Numbered from the stretch's first letter, positions 33,064-43,089 are shown. The stretch is 64,000 bases of DNA from Sediminibacterium sp. (GCF_030695065.1 NZ_JAUYTR010000011.1:248001-312000), one strand, 5' to 3'. Notes: generated by a model not told the origin, from the sequence alone. Numbers and translations are program-made.

Positions 33064-35358
33064 ATGGAAGCACTATTAGATCATATTATACCATTAGAAA
33101 TTAAAAGAGACCGCCTTTTTATTGCAACAAAAAGAATTGAATTACCTATTTTAGTAATGGTCACATCTTATCCGCCAAGAGAATGTGGAATAGCTACCTA
33201 TGCAAATGACTTATACAACTCTTTATATAACAAATTTGATCAATCATTCTCTATACATATTTGTGCACTAGAACAGGAACATTCCAACTATACTTATGCT
33301 AGTGAGGTTAAATATAGATTAGATACCAGTAATGCGGAAAAATACACTCAACTGGCCCACCAATTAAATGCAAACGAGCAAATTCAACTCATCGTTTTTC
33401 AACACGAATTTGGCTTTTACCATGGCAACGATATAGTATTCCAAAGCTTTCTTAAATTATTATCAAAGCCATTCATCTTTGCGTTGCATACTGTATTGGG
33501 CAAACCAAACAATGAATTAAAAGAATACATGCAATTGATGTTAAACAAATCGGTTAAAACAATTGTAATGACCAAAAATGCTGCCAACATACTAAAGAAT
33601 GACTATGGAATTGATTCAGCTAGCATTCATATAATAAGTCATGGCACCCATTTAGTTAGGCATACAGATAAAATACAACTGAAGAAAAAACATGGCTTAT
33701 TAGGGAGAAAAATACTTTCTACATTTGGACTACTAAATTCAGGAAAAAGCATTGAAACAACATTAGATGCACTTTCAGCAATAATAGTAAAGGAACCTAC
33801 AGTACTTTTTTTAATTATTGGAATTACTCATCCTGGTGTTGTAAAAATTGACGGAGAGTCATATCGTGAATCATTGCTATTTAAAATAAAACAATTACAC
33901 TTAGAAGAACATGTTTTATTTATTAATCATTTTTTAGAATTACCTGAACTATTAGAATATTTACAATTAACAGATATCTATTTATTTACTTCGAATAATC
34001 CAAACCAAGCAGTGAGCGGCACTTTCTCTTATGCCATTAGTAGTGGATGCCCCATCATTGCAACTGCTATTCCACATGCGTTAGAAGTACTTGCCAACAA
34101 TACAGGCATAATTGTAGACTTTAATAATAGTCAGCAATTATCGACTGCCATTATATCTTTATTATCAAATGATGCAAAAAGAGAAGAATTTAGTTTAAAT
34201 GGAATTCATAAACTAGCTTCAACTGCATGGGAGAATAGTGCGTTAAAACATGCAAATATTTTTAGAGAAACGATTAAATCTGCACTCAGTTTAAATTTTA
34301 GTATCCCTGCTTTAAATTTGCACCACTTAAAAAAGTTAACTACCAAATTTGGTATCATTCAATTTGCTGTCTTAAACAAACCAGATTTAACATCGGGATA
34401 CACATTAGACGATAATGCAAGAGCATTACTTGCCGTTGGAATGCATTTTGAAAATACCCGTCATTTTGAAAACCTTTATTTAATTGAAATCTATTTAGAT
34501 TTTATTTCATTCTGTCAACAAGAAAAAGGTGATTTTTTAAACTATGTAAGTCAATTACAAGCATTCACAAACGAGAATGAACAATGTAATTTAGATGATG
34601 CAAATGGTAGAGCAATTTGGGCTTTAGGGTATATTATTGGATTAGAAGAAATACTGCCTAAAAATATAATTTCTAAAGCAAGTGGAATACTGAATAAATC
34701 AATTTCGCACTTAAATACAATTCACTCTACTAGGGCAATGGCTTTTATTATTAAAGGTCTAAGCTACAGCATCAAAAATATTTTTAACCAAAAAGCATAT
34801 GACACTATCAATACGCTTGCGAATAGAGTGTATCAAATGTATTTACACGAATCATCCCAAAAATGGGCCTGGTATGAGGGCTATTTAACTTACGCTAATA
34901 GTCTACTACCCGAAGCCATGTTGTATGCATGGAAAGCTACAGGAAATTTGAAATTTAAAAAAACCGCAAAAGATAGTTTTCAGTTTTTATTAAGTCAAAT
35001 TTTTACCGCAACAGGCATACATGTTATCTCAAATAAAAATTGGCACAATAAGGAAATAACCGGTTCATGTAATTTAGTTGGCGGAGAACAACCCATTGAT
35101 GTTGCATACACCATACTTTCATTAAATAGTTTCTATATAGAGTTTGACGATGCATATTATAAAGAAAAAATGAAAATTGCTTTTGATTGGTTTCAAGGAA
35201 GAAATCATTTAAATGAAATCATCTACAATCCATGTACCGGAGGCTGCTATGATGGTTTAGAAGATAGTTATGTAAACCTAAACCAAGGTGCAGAGTCTAC
35301 TTTAAGCTATTTAATGGCAAGGCTTGCCATTGACAAATATAATTTTTCGAACACTTAA
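33064..35358 (+). CDS. GT4-type glycosyltransferase fused to a C-terminal helical domain
   Basis: This 764-residue protein has two parts. Residues ~25-405 are a GT-B glycosyltransferase of family GT4: VMVTSYPPRECGIATYANDL at the start, FQHEFGFYHGND, the donor half with GLLNSGKSIET, and FTSNNPNQAVSGTFSYAISSGCPIIATAIPH with the SGTFSYA-type motif. Residues ~420-764 form an alpha-helical domain with repeats like TLDDNARALLAVG, DDANGRAIWALGY and PIDVAYTILSL, as in alpha/alpha-barrel sugar-binding or hydrolase-like domains. This fused form occurs next to GH130 genes in Bacteroidota. Product unknown; likely an intracellular glycan or glycoside. Confidence 0.82.
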   Translation: MEALLDHIIPLEIKRDRLFIATKRIELPILVMVTSYPPRECGIATYANDLYNSLYNKFDQSFSIHICALEQEHSNYTYASEVKYRLDTSNAEKYTQLAHQLNANEQIQLIVFQHEFGFYHGNDIVFQSFLKLLSKPFIFALHTVLGKPNNELKEYMQLMLNKSVKTIVMTKNAANILKNDYGIDSASIHIISHGTHLVRHTDKIQLKKKHGLLGRKILSTFGLLNSGKSIETTLDALSAIIVKEPTVLFLIIGITHPGVVKIDGESYRESLLFKIKQLHLEEHVLFINHFLELPELLEYLQLTDIYLFTSNNPNQAVSGTFSYAISSGCPIIATAIPHALEVLANNTGIIVDFNNSQQLSTAIISLLSNDAKREEFSLNGIHKLASTAWENSALKHANIFRETIKSALSLNFSIPALNLHHLKKLTTKFGIIQFAVLNKPDLTSGYTLDDNARALLAVGMHFENTRHFENLYLIEIYLDFISFCQQEKGDFLNYVSQLQAFTNENEQCNLDDANGRAIWALGYIIGLEEILPKNIISKASGILNKSISHLNTIHSTRAMAFIIKGLSYSIKNIFNQKAYDTINTLANRVYQMYLHESSQKWAWYEGYLTYANSLLPEAMLYAWKATGNLKFKKTAKDSFQFLLSQIFTATGIHVISNKNWHNKEITGSCNLVGGEQPIDVAYTILSLNSFYIEFDDAYYKEKMKIAFDWFQGRNHLNEIIYNPCTGGCYDGLEDSYVNLNQGAESTLSYLMARLAIDKYNFSNT

Positions 35359-35368
35359 AAAAAATACC

Positions 35369-35524
35369 ATGAGTAATCTGTTATACACCATTGCTGTTAT
35401 ATTAATTATCCTTTGGGCAATTGGCTATTTTGGATATCATTCAGGTGGCATCATACATATCTTATTAGTGATTGCCATCATTGCCATTTTATTAAGAGTA
35501 ATAAGAGGCAAAAGCCCACTATAA
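35369..35524 (+). CDS. Lmo0937-family 51-residue membrane peptide
   Basis: A 51-residue hydrophobic protein from the ATG at 35369. It has two transmembrane stretches (LLYTIAVILIILWAIGYFGY and IIHILLVIAIIAILLRVI) joined by a HSGG turn, and a short basic tail. This matches the small lmo0937-type membrane proteins found in stress loci. It sits 10 nt after the GT4 protein's stop. An apparent upstream start at 35324 would overlap the GT gene and is unlikely. Confidence 0.8.
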   Translation: MSNLLYTIAVILIILWAIGYFGYHSGGIIHILLVIAIIAILLRVIRGKSPL

Positions 35525-35590
35525 AAGTCGTGATTCTTCCTTGTAAGGATAATCATTCAAGATGAATTATATTTGAATGAATACCCATTT

Positions 35591-38089
35591 ATGCCTACAG
35601 CTCCATTCAATATAAAAGGGCTTTCTGATCAGGAAGTGTTAGCAGCAAGAAATCAGTTTGGCAACAATCAATTAACTTTTAAAAAAAACAGTGGGTTTAT
35701 AGAAGCGCTAAAAAGCGTTTTTAAAGAACCAATGGTAATTTTATTATTAATTGCAGCTGCAATCTATTTTATTACAGGCAATTCAGGGGATGGACTATTT
35801 TTAGCTGCTGCAATTTTATTAGTTGCAACCATTTCATTATACCAAGATGCCAGAAGTAAACAAGCACTGGAAAAACTAGAAGATTTTACGCAGCCTTTTT
35901 GCAAAGTTGTTCGAAATAATTTAATACAATCTTTACATGTAGACGAACTTGTAATAGGAGACTTTCTCTTAGTTGAAGAAGGAAATGCAGTTTCGGCAGA
36001 TGGCATTATTGTTCAAGCCAATGATTTCTCTGTAAACGAATCAATTTTAACAGGAGAAACATTTGCAGTTAGCAAAACTGTAAACAGCACCGATAATCAA
36101 GTGTACAGAGGTACTTATGTTGTAGCAGGGTTAGCTATTGTACAAATTACAGCCATAGGAAATGAATCTAAACTAGGGAAAATTGGGAAAAGTTTAGAAT
36201 CTATTAAAGAAGAAAAAACACCCTTAGAAAAACAAATCAATCGATTTGTTCGCAACATGGCCATTATTGGAACCATTGTGTTTTTGGTGGTTTGGTTCAT
36301 CAATTTTAAACAGTCGAACAATGTTCTCAATAGTTTACTTCAGGCACTTACACTTGCAATGAGTATTCTACCAGAAGAAATACCTGTGGCATTTACTACG
36401 TTTATGGCTCTAGGTGCCTGGCGGTTAATGAAAATGGGCATTGTTGTTAAACAAATGAAGACTGTTGAAACACTTGGAAGTGCTACAGTAATTTGTACTG
36501 ATAAAACAGGCACCCTAACCGAAAACAAAATGAGCATTGCAGCAATATATAATGCTACAATGCAGCAAAATTTTAGTACTGATCAAATTGGTTCAAATCA
36601 AAAGGAAAACCAGGCATTGATTGATTATGCCATGTGGGCAAGTGAACCTATCCCCTTTGATCCAATGGAACTGGCTTTGCATCAATTGTATAAAGAGAAT
36701 ATTGTATTAGATGAACGCCCCAACTATAAAATGATTCATGAATACCCTTTAGAAGGTAGGCCACCAATGATGACACATATTTTTGAAAATGAAATAGGTA
36801 AGCGAATTATAGCAGCAAAGGGTGCGCCAGAAGCTATTCTTGCTTGTTCCAATGCCAATAGTGAAACAAGAATAGCCACTCAAAATGCCATTAACGAATT
36901 TACAGCCGCAGGTTACAGAGTTTTGGCTGTTGGAGAAGCGTTGTTTTCAGGAACCAATTTCCCAGAAAAACAGCAAGATTTCCTATTCAACTTAATGGGG
37001 GTGATTGCATTTTATGACCCACCGAAAGAAAATATGAGTGAAGTGTTAAATCAGTTTTACCAAGCTGGCATACAGGTTAAAATTATTACTGGCGACAATG
37101 CCGCCACTACTACTACTGTAGCTAAAAAAATTGGCTTTAAAGGTTCAGACAAACAAATTAGTGGTGAAGAATTAATGCAATTGTCTGATACAGACCTAAA
37201 AACAAAAGTGGCTGAAATCAATATTTTTACCCGAATGTTTCCTGAAGCAAAATTAAAAATCATTAATGCACTAAAAAGTAATAATGAAATTGTTGCCATG
37301 ACTGGTGATGGCGTAAACGATGGCCCAGCTTTAAAAGCTGCACATATTGGGATAGCAATGGGCAAAAAAGGAACAGAGATTGCCAAACAAGCAGCATCCC
37401 TGATATTAATTGAAGACGACTTAGCTAAAATGGTAGATGCTGTGGCAATGGGAAGAAAAATTTATACTAACTTAAAAAAAGCGATTCAATATATTATTTC
37501 AATCCATATCCCTATTGTACTAACTGTATTTATACCACTTGCAATAGGTTGGATGTATCCAAATATATTCACCCCTGTGCATGTGATATTTCTTGAATTA
37601 ATTATGGGTCCTACTTGTTCTATCATTTATGAGAATGAACCAATAGAAAAAAATTCGATGACGCAAGCTCCAAGACCATTCACAAGTACTTTTTTTAGTT
37701 GGAAAGAATTAACAACAAGTGTTATACAAGGCCTGGCAATTACACTGGGCACATTATATATTTATCAATATGCTGTACATAATGGATACGATTTAAATAC
37801 AACCAGAACAATGGTATTTAGCTGTTTAGTATTTGCAAATATATTCTTGACTTTAGTTAATAGATCTTTCTATTATTCCATTTTCACTACTATCCTATAC
37901 AAAAATTGGCTTGTAATTTGGATGATATTGATTACCCTAGTGTTATTGCTTTCACTAATTTATATTGATCCTTTTGCTCGTTTTTTTGATTTTTCAAAAA
38001 TTGGGTTTACACAAATAGCAGTATGCTTTGGGGTTGGAAGTATATCGGCAATATGGTACGAGTTGGTGAAACTGATTAGGAGGAGCTAA
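35591..38089 (+). CDS. Cation-transporting P-type ATPase (P2-like)
   Basis: This protein of about 832 residues, starting at the ATG at 35591 (a TTG at 35573 would add 6), is a P-type ATPase of the Ca2+/Na+,K+ (P2) type. It has the N-terminal cation-ATPase domain (GLSDQEVLAARNQFG), A-domain TGET (LTGETFAVSKT), phosphorylated Asp304 in DKTGTLTENKM, hinge GDGVNDGPALKAAHIGIAMG and about ten TM helices. The helix-4 motif reads PEEIPVAF instead of the PEGLP of SERCA-type pumps, and FxxxPxxLTVFIPL appears in helix 5. The ion cannot be named. It ends the stress-type module. A terminator for the opposite strand lies just downstream. Confidence 0.9.
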   Translation: MPTAPFNIKGLSDQEVLAARNQFGNNQLTFKKNSGFIEALKSVFKEPMVILLLIAAAIYFITGNSGDGLFLAAAILLVATISLYQDARSKQALEKLEDFTQPFCKVVRNNLIQSLHVDELVIGDFLLVEEGNAVSADGIIVQANDFSVNESILTGETFAVSKTVNSTDNQVYRGTYVVAGLAIVQITAIGNESKLGKIGKSLESIKEEKTPLEKQINRFVRNMAIIGTIVFLVVWFINFKQSNNVLNSLLQALTLAMSILPEEIPVAFTTFMALGAWRLMKMGIVVKQMKTVETLGSATVICTDKTGTLTENKMSIAAIYNATMQQNFSTDQIGSNQKENQALIDYAMWASEPIPFDPMELALHQLYKENIVLDERPNYKMIHEYPLEGRPPMMTHIFENEIGKRIIAAKGAPEAILACSNANSETRIATQNAINEFTAAGYRVLAVGEALFSGTNFPEKQQDFLFNLMGVIAFYDPPKENMSEVLNQFYQAGIQVKIITGDNAATTTTVAKKIGFKGSDKQISGEELMQLSDTDLKTKVAEINIFTRMFPEAKLKIINALKSNNEIVAMTGDGVNDGPALKAAHIGIAMGKKGTEIAKQAASLILIEDDLAKMVDAVAMGRKIYTNLKKAIQYIISIHIPIVLTVFIPLAIGWMYPNIFTPVHVIFLELIMGPTCSIIYENEPIEKNSMTQAPRPFTSTFFSWKELTTSVIQGLAITLGTLYIYQYAVHNGYDLNTTRTMVFSCLVFANIFLTLVNRSFYYSIFTTILYKNWLVIWMILITLVLLLSLIYIDPFARFFDFSKIGFTQIAVCFGVGSISAIWYELVKLIRRS

Positions 38090-38120
38090 AAAAACCCTTG
38101 CTACAACGTGTAACAAGGGT
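38088..38120 (-). terminator. Intrinsic terminator of the OmpA-family operon
   Basis: ACCCTTG pairs with CAAGGGT (38094-38120), and an inner TACA/TGTA pair extends the stem past one bulge. On the minus strand it is followed by seven T, ending 33 nt after the OmpA gene stop. It may also stop ATPase transcripts coming from the plus strand. Confidence 0.75.
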
Positions 38121-38152
38121 GCCCTCAATCAACAAACTGTGCTAAACAATCT

Positions 38153-40138
38153 TTAATTACCTGGGATAATATCTATGATAACTGTTCTATTGTAGAATCG
38201 TTCTTCTGGATACTTATTTTCAAAGGGCGCATTGGCCACTTCTGCACCAAAGCCATACGCTTCAAATTTTACTTGGCGTTTACCCAATCTATTAGTGGCA
38301 CGCTCCAAAATAATCTTAGTAGTTTCTGCTCTATTATGAGACAACTGGTGATTGTATTTTTCATCGCCAATTATATCTGTGTGCCCATGAATAATGGCTG
38401 TTCCGTTGTCAGGAATTAAGGGAGCTACTACTTCAGTTAGAAATTTTTCATAAGCGGCAATTGCATCCGCTTTATCAAAATCAAATAGTATACTATAACG
38501 TAATCCTTCTTGTTTTAAACTTTCAGACTTTGCAACACTAACAGAGCTTTCTCTTTTGATAATTTCGCCTGACTTGGCAGTACCAAACATGGTTACCTGA
38601 TAATTTTTAGACGCGTTATTTCCAAGAATTGTTTTTCCAGGAATTGAACCCTGATCTAAATAATAAGGACCATAGTTTTGAACTACACCAGCTTCATCCT
38701 TTAATTCTACCCTCCAAGAATTCAATAACTCTGTTGCACCCTTATTGGTAAAAATTACATAGGTATCTAATGGATCTTCCTGATAAGACTTGATTTGTAC
38801 TGGTTTTAGGAAAGGGGATGTAGCACCACCCACTTCAAGCAACATTGCCGAAGAATTACTGGTAATATCTACTCTTCTATCACCCTCTCTTAATAAATCT
38901 AATTCTTTGGTTCCACCAGGTTGCTCAGAAGGGATAACAGGCTTATCTCTTCCCTCAGTTGTTATTCTTGACGAAGCAATATCATAGTTGTTTACTAAAT
39001 ATTGCTTAATATTCTCAGCCATTAACCTACCCTCTGCTGGATTTTTATCTGCAGCACCTGTTAACAAAATAGACGTATTGGGATTACTTCTCATTCTATC
39101 GCCCATAATGTTTAAAATATTATAATAAACATTCAATTGGCGAGCAGACCTTCCTTTATTTAAATTAGCTGGTTGTTGATCTTGTAATTCAGCTTCTTTG
39201 AAATCAATTGACTCATTCTTTCCTAGTTGCACATACCTACTTGGTATATCGCTTGAACCCATATTAAAAAAGACTGAATTACGTAATGGAAACATTTCTT
39301 TTACTTGTCTTTCTGCAGGCACAATCTTAGGTGCCCTTACAGAGAATTGCAGGTTAGGTTCTTTTACTGTAACTACCCTCACCACTTCTACGGGCGCCAA
39401 TGGTGTTTGCTTTAAAGGTGCTGGTGCTGCAGTTTTACCAAACTTAAGTGCAAGACCGGCTCTAATGGTATACATATCCCATGTTTCAACTGTTCTAGGC
39501 GCTTGAAATAAATTCGTTTGAAATGAAGCAAAAGGTGAAAGAGTTACTTGACTTGGATTGGTTTTTTTAGACAATGGTATATCTATACCTGCACCTGCTT
39601 GTGCAGAGAACATTGTTTTTCTAATATCACTAAAGTCTCCTCTTTGGTCTATTTGCTTGTCTTGTACATATACAAAGTCTTTATTAATATTGATACCAAT
39701 AGTAGGACCTGCAAATAAATAAAATGCCGAAGAAAATGGTGCCAATCTTAAACTTGGTTCAATAGAGAAATAACTCAAATTAGTAGATAAATCAGCAGGG
39801 CAATTACAAGGTGCCATTACTTGATTAAAGCGGGCACTTCTATTATCATATGCAAGATTCAACATAAAGCCAATTACCCTATTCGGACGATACTCCAATA
39901 AAAATGAAGCATAAGGCCGTACGCTTTTACCTTTATGAAATGCTGCAGGTACGGTGGTGGCAGCATTCAGCATTTGGGTTGTTCCATTGTACTGATTAAT
40001 ATTAGCTGCTACAGAATATCCAAACCACCACTTTGGTTGTACTCTTTTTTCTGTTTGTGCAAGTAATACTGTGTAACTGATGAGTAATCCAAATAACAAG
40101 AAGACTGTTTTTGAATGATTATTTTTGAAGTGTCTCAT
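38153..40138 (-). CDS. OmpA-family outer-membrane protein
   Basis: This 661-residue protein has a signal peptide (ending LLAQ), an N-terminal region of about 210 residues with beta-barrel-type alternation (YSVAANINQYNG, ASFLLEYRPNRVIGFML, TIRAGLALKFGK), and a Pro/Ala-rich hinge. Two peptidoglycan-binding-like segments follow: a degenerate one (about 300-430, TSILLTGAADKNPAEG) and a C-terminal OmpA domain (about 545-661) with FDFDKADAIAAYEKFL, GHTDIIGDEKYNHQLSHNRAE and the conserved Arg-rich end. It probably anchors the outer membrane to the wall. It lies 31 nt after the ice-binding-domain lipoprotein gene, so the two form an operon. Confidence 0.9.
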   Translation of the reverse strand: MRHFKNNHSKTVFLLFGLLISYTVLLAQTEKRVQPKWWFGYSVAANINQYNGTTQMLNAATTVPAAFHKGKSVRPYASFLLEYRPNRVIGFMLNLAYDNRSARFNQVMAPCNCPADLSTNLSYFSIEPSLRLAPFSSAFYLFAGPTIGININKDFVYVQDKQIDQRGDFSDIRKTMFSAQAGAGIDIPLSKKTNPSQVTLSPFASFQTNLFQAPRTVETWDMYTIRAGLALKFGKTAAPAPLKQTPLAPVEVVRVVTVKEPNLQFSVRAPKIVPAERQVKEMFPLRNSVFFNMGSSDIPSRYVQLGKNESIDFKEAELQDQQPANLNKGRSARQLNVYYNILNIMGDRMRSNPNTSILLTGAADKNPAEGRLMAENIKQYLVNNYDIASSRITTEGRDKPVIPSEQPGGTKELDLLREGDRRVDITSNSSAMLLEVGGATSPFLKPVQIKSYQEDPLDTYVIFTNKGATELLNSWRVELKDEAGVVQNYGPYYLDQGSIPGKTILGNNASKNYQVTMFGTAKSGEIIKRESSVSVAKSESLKQEGLRYSILFDFDKADAIAAYEKFLTEVVAPLIPDNGTAIIHGHTDIIGDEKYNHQLSHNRAETTKIILERATNRLGKRQVKFEAYGFGAEVANAPFENKYPEERFYNRTVIIDIIPGN

Positions 40139-40169
40139 AAAATATATTTAAAATAAATAGTTAGTTAGG

Positions 40170-42914
40170 TTATTGAACATTAATAGTAGTATTAACCATA
40201 GTTACAGAAGCATTTAAAGAAAGTGCTCGTCCATTTAATATGGTTTGTGTTGTATTTCCCGGAGTAGAAAATGTAACTCCAGCATAAGCAATGATAGTTC
40301 CTACCATTGTTCCACCACCTGCACCATTGATGGTTGCAGCGCTTCCTACATGCCAAAACACATTCTTTGGTAGACCACCATTTATCATGATTACTGATTT
40401 TGCTCCAGTTGGTCCAGCAATACCCACTGTTAAGCCTGCTGCTGTTTGGAATACCCATACCGCATTCGGATCTCCTTTTGCATCCAAGGTTAAATTGCCA
40501 TTACTGATATTAAATGTTCCACTAGCAGATTTGTATACACCTGGTGCAAGTGTTAATCCACCTAATTCTCCAGCACCTGGATCTGTTCCTCCTGGTTTAG
40601 AAGCAGGTGAAATACTTAAGTATAAAGCATTGGCATCAGCCAATCCCTGTGTAGCAATAATTGCTGAAGCAGCAGAACCTGGAGCAGGGGGAGCGGTATG
40701 AATTCTACCATTGACCAACCCTACATTCAATGGGGTTTCAGTGTAGACATCTCCAGTTATTCCATCGTGAAAACCCGTTATTAAAGTAGAAGCCGCAGTA
40801 GTACCAATACCTCCATTATTAATGACGGTATTTATACCTTGATTCGTTATACCTGCATTTCCACCAAATACACCAAACACAATTAATGAAGGAGGCACTA
40901 CAACAGGTAGTATTGTTGTAAATGTCCAAATGTAATCACTAGCTAGTGTGTTTCCAGCAAGGTCTTTAGCCCCAGTGGTAATTGTACCAGTATAAACTGT
41001 ATTCTCTGCAAGACTACTTGTAGGTACAAAGGTTGCTACAAGACCTGAATAAGAAACTGAACCTGGAATATTTGTAGAACCATTCTTTACTAAGAAGCTA
41101 GTATTACTAATAGAACTAGGGTCCATATTTTCACTAAAAGTTGCAGTAATCACCTTGTTTAAAGGCACGCTTGTTGCGCCATTTGAAGGGTCTGTAGAGA
41201 GCACTGTTGGTTTAATTATATCTGCTAATGCAAGAGTAGTAAAAGTCCAACTGTAATCAGTTGCCAACGTATTACCAGCTACATCCTTAGCTGCAGTTGT
41301 AATTGTTCCTGTATACAAAGTACTATTAGCAAGATTACTAGTAGGAACAAAAGTTGCTACACGACCTGAGTATGTAACTGTGCCAGGAACAGTTGTAGAA
41401 CCATTCTTTACTAAGAAACTGGTATTACTAATAGAACTAGGATCCATGTCTTCGCTAAACGTTGCAGTAATCACCTTATTTAGCGGCACATTGGTTGCAC
41501 CATTGATAGGGTCCGTAGAAAGTACTGTTGGTTTAATTATATCTATAGTAGTAAAAGTCCAATTGTAATCTACTGCTAATGTATTGCCTACCACGTCTCT
41601 AGCACCAATGGTAATCGTTCCCGTATATAAAGTACCACTAGCAAGATTACTAGTAGGAACAAAAGTTGCTACTACACCTGAGTAAGTAACAGTACCGGGA
41701 ATAGTTGCGGAACCATTTTTTACCAAGAAAGTGGTATTATTTATAGAAGTGGAATCCATATTCTCACTAAATGTTGCAGTAAGCACTTTGTTTACTGGCA
41801 CACTCAATGTTCCATTGGTAGGATCAGTAGCTATTACTGTTGGTCTTATTGCATCCAACAAAACACCCGTTCTAAATGTCCAGGTATAATTACTCGCAGT
41901 TGCATTTCCAGAAGAATCTCTGACCCCTGTAGTAATGGTAGCGGTATATAAGGTATTCGGGAGCAATAAAACTGAAGGTTTAAATGCAGCAGTATTACCT
42001 GAATAAGTAATAGTTCCTGTTATGGGTGTTGTACCATCACTTAACAAGAAAGTAGATGAATTCATAGTTGCAGGATTCATTACTTTACTAAAGCTTGCCG
42101 TAATTACTTTATTCAACATCACATCAGTAGCTCCATCAACCGGACTTGTTGATACAACAATAGGAATTGTGCCTGTTGCAAAACTCCAAGTATAATCGGC
42201 AATCATTGCATTACCCGCTAAGTCTTTAGAAGTTTTAACAATAGTAGCAGTATACACGGTGTTCTCTAAAAAAGGAGCAACAGGAGTAAACGTAGCAGTT
42301 GTTCCACTATAAGTAACACCACCCGCAATTACTGTAACACCTTGCTTTAAAGTAAAACTACTAGAGGTAATTGTTGCAGGATTCATGGCTGTACTAAATG
42401 TTGCGGAAACATTTTTAGTTAGCCCAACATTGGCTGCATCATTAGTTGGATCAGTTGAAATAACAATAGGCACAGCTCCTGTATTAAATGACCAAACATA
42501 GTTTTGAATCATTGAACTTTTTAAATTGTCCTTAGCACCCGTAGTAATAGTTGCAGTATATACTGTATTACTTTTAAGGGGTACGGACGGAGTAAAGCTG
42601 GCTGTAGAGCCAGTATAACTTACTGCACCAGAAACCAAAACAGTTCCTTCTTGCAATAAGAAAGTACTGTTGTTGATAGTTGTAGGATTCATTGGCTCAT
42701 TAAAAGTTGCCGTAATCACTTTTGTAGTAGGCACATTAATGGCACCTGCAGTAGGGTCGGTAGAAATTACTTCAGGACAAATTGCAATAGTGCCTGTTTC
42801 TTCCACGCCTTTTTTGCAACCCATGCTAAATAATAAAACGATCAATAAAAGTTTTATAGTAGGACTAAAGAGCGCTTTTAGTCTTTTCGGTAAAAATGTA
42901 GAAATGCTTTTCAT
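40170..42914 (-). CDS. Lipoprotein with six Ig-like (Big_5) repeats and ice-binding DUF3494 domain
   Basis: This 914-residue protein, from the ATG at 42914, has a lipoprotein signal ending FSMGC (Cys33). From about residue 46 six repeats of about 100 residues follow, each starting V(L/I)STDPTNGA..VPLNKVITATFSE and ending ..YTWTFTTG, the Big_5/SbsA Ig-like type. Residues ~675-914 carry the DUF3494/ice-binding fold: SLIVFGVFGGNAG, GVYKSASGTFNIS, DPNAVWVFQTAAGL, FWHVGSAATINGAGG, GTIIAYAGVTF, GRALSLNASVTM. This domain binds ice in some proteins and acts as an adhesin in others. The repeat stalk would hold it away from the surface. Operon with an OmpA-family gene. Confidence 0.9.
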   Translation of the reverse strand: MKSISTFLPKRLKALFSPTIKLLLIVLLFSMGCKKGVEETGTIAICPEVISTDPTAGAINVPTTKVITATFNEPMNPTTINNSTFLLQEGTVLVSGAVSYTGSTASFTPSVPLKSNTVYTATITTGAKDNLKSSMIQNYVWSFNTGAVPIVISTDPTNDAANVGLTKNVSATFSTAMNPATITSSSFTLKQGVTVIAGGVTYSGTTATFTPVAPFLENTVYTATIVKTSKDLAGNAMIADYTWSFATGTIPIVVSTSPVDGATDVMLNKVITASFSKVMNPATMNSSTFLLSDGTTPITGTITYSGNTAAFKPSVLLLPNTLYTATITTGVRDSSGNATASNYTWTFRTGVLLDAIRPTVIATDPTNGTLSVPVNKVLTATFSENMDSTSINNTTFLVKNGSATIPGTVTYSGVVATFVPTSNLASGTLYTGTITIGARDVVGNTLAVDYNWTFTTIDIIKPTVLSTDPINGATNVPLNKVITATFSEDMDPSSISNTSFLVKNGSTTVPGTVTYSGRVATFVPTSNLANSTLYTGTITTAAKDVAGNTLATDYSWTFTTLALADIIKPTVLSTDPSNGATSVPLNKVITATFSENMDPSSISNTSFLVKNGSTNIPGSVSYSGLVATFVPTSSLAENTVYTGTITTGAKDLAGNTLASDYIWTFTTILPVVVPPSLIVFGVFGGNAGITNQGINTVINNGGIGTTAASTLITGFHDGITGDVYTETPLNVGLVNGRIHTAPPAPGSAASAIIATQGLADANALYLSISPASKPGGTDPGAGELGGLTLAPGVYKSASGTFNISNGNLTLDAKGDPNAVWVFQTAAGLTVGIAGPTGAKSVIMINGGLPKNVFWHVGSAATINGAGGGTMVGTIIAYAGVTFSTPGNTTQTILNGRALSLNASVTMVNTTINVQ
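40905..42780 (-). repeat. Tandem Ig-like repeat units inside the ice-binding lipoprotein gene
   Basis: Six coding repeats of about 310 bp each. Units 5 and 6, closest to the DUF3494 domain, share long near-identical stretches of DNA (for example around GAACCATTCTTTACTAAGAA), and unit 4 is similar to them. Units 1-3 are more diverged. This suggests recent duplication from the 3' end of the gene. Confidence 0.75.
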
Positions 42915-43089
42915 AGTTTGAAAATTAATTACCCAAATATTCAAATATTAAAAAGCGAACTAATTACACAATTGATTCTGTTAATTGTAAAAATCACAGA
43001 TATGTGAAAGATGTAATTAAAATGATAAATAGTATAATGCTCATGCAACAGAAAATTGCAATCTTGCATACAGTATCAGAAAAAAAATT

